Assembly (NCBI RefSeq): GCF_000189635.1
Contig: NW_002476426.1
Coordinates: 1,582,766 to 1,646,765 of the forward strand
DNA length: 64,000 bases
Source of the DNA: Tetrahymena thermophila SB210
Lineage: Eukaryota > Ciliophora > Oligohymenophorea > Hymenostomatida > Tetrahymenidae
Direction: 5' to 3'
Shown: piece by piece, positions 63,975-64,000 of the stretch
Layout: each line of letters opens with the position of its first letter
How positions within the stretch are numbered: the stretch's first letter is position 1
The notes under the pieces: model-generated
The model's database searches: none
The model's input: only the letters and a program-made list of their open reading frames with translations
Told to the model about the DNA's origin: nothing
Position numbers and translations under genes: made by a program

Positions 63975-64000
63975 GGGGTTGGGGTTGGGGTTGGGGTTGG
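63975..64000 (+). repeat. Macronuclear telomere, (GGGGTT)n
   Basis: About 26 bases of GGGGTT repeat, G-rich strand running 5'->3' toward the right edge, as required for a right-hand chromosome end. The repeat is that of Tetrahymena and Glaucoma-type oligohymenophorean ciliates. The junction is abrupt: AT-rich DNA changes to pure repeat at GGGGGTT, the mark of de novo telomere addition by telomerase. The array is probably cut by the window or by the assembly. Confidence 0.97.

Overview
The window is nuclear DNA from a ciliate, almost certainly the macronuclear genome of Tetrahymena (probably T. thermophila). The sequence is extremely AT-rich. Every convincing reading frame is interrupted by in-frame TAA and TAG codons that must be read as glutamine, with TGA as the only stop. 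Introns are short, AT-rich and GT-AG. The right edge ends in GGGGTT repeats, the Tetrahymena telomere. The window is therefore the right arm of a macronuclear chromosome running into its telomere. The left edge is internal. All gene models were built by hand translation with the ciliate code; exon joins that I checked for phase are stated.

Layout, left to right: a giant Q/N/D/E-rich protein with an IQ motif and a C-terminal DUF4378 (CEP350/TRM-like) domain (+, 745-13024); a SPEF2/CPC1-type ciliary central-pair protein with CH-like and adenylate-kinase domains (-, 15394-21477); the complex III hinge subunit QCR6/UQCRH (+, 22386-22829); a kinesin, probably kinesin-8-like, with a very long low-complexity tail (-, 24401-30733); ribosomal protein L9 with one long intron (+, 33210-34744); the intraflagellar transport TPR protein IFT88 (+, 37149-40209); a large coiled-coil protein of unknown function (+, 40670-46845); a two-TM ciliate membrane protein (-, 47593-49875); a small coiled-coil protein, possibly Spc25-like (-, 50345-51302); a polytopic membrane protein (-, 51850-53376); a Cdc7/MAP3K-epsilon-like kinase with a helical-repeat region (+, 54098-58270); a TBC-domain protein whose arginine finger is replaced by Gln (+, 59271-61083); and a secreted, probably GPI-anchored Cys-containing surface protein nearest the telomere (+, 62125-63360).

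Several genes serve cilia or the microtubule cytoskeleton: IFT88, SPEF2, the kinesin and the CEP350-like protein. They lie on both strands with separate promoters, so I see no operon logic, only a notable local concentration. I found no tRNA, rRNA, CRISPR array or transposon. Intergenic DNA is AT-rich and mostly featureless. The main non-coding exceptions are the 968-bp RPL9 intron, which has GC-richer islands and stem-loops, and a few perfect inverted repeats.
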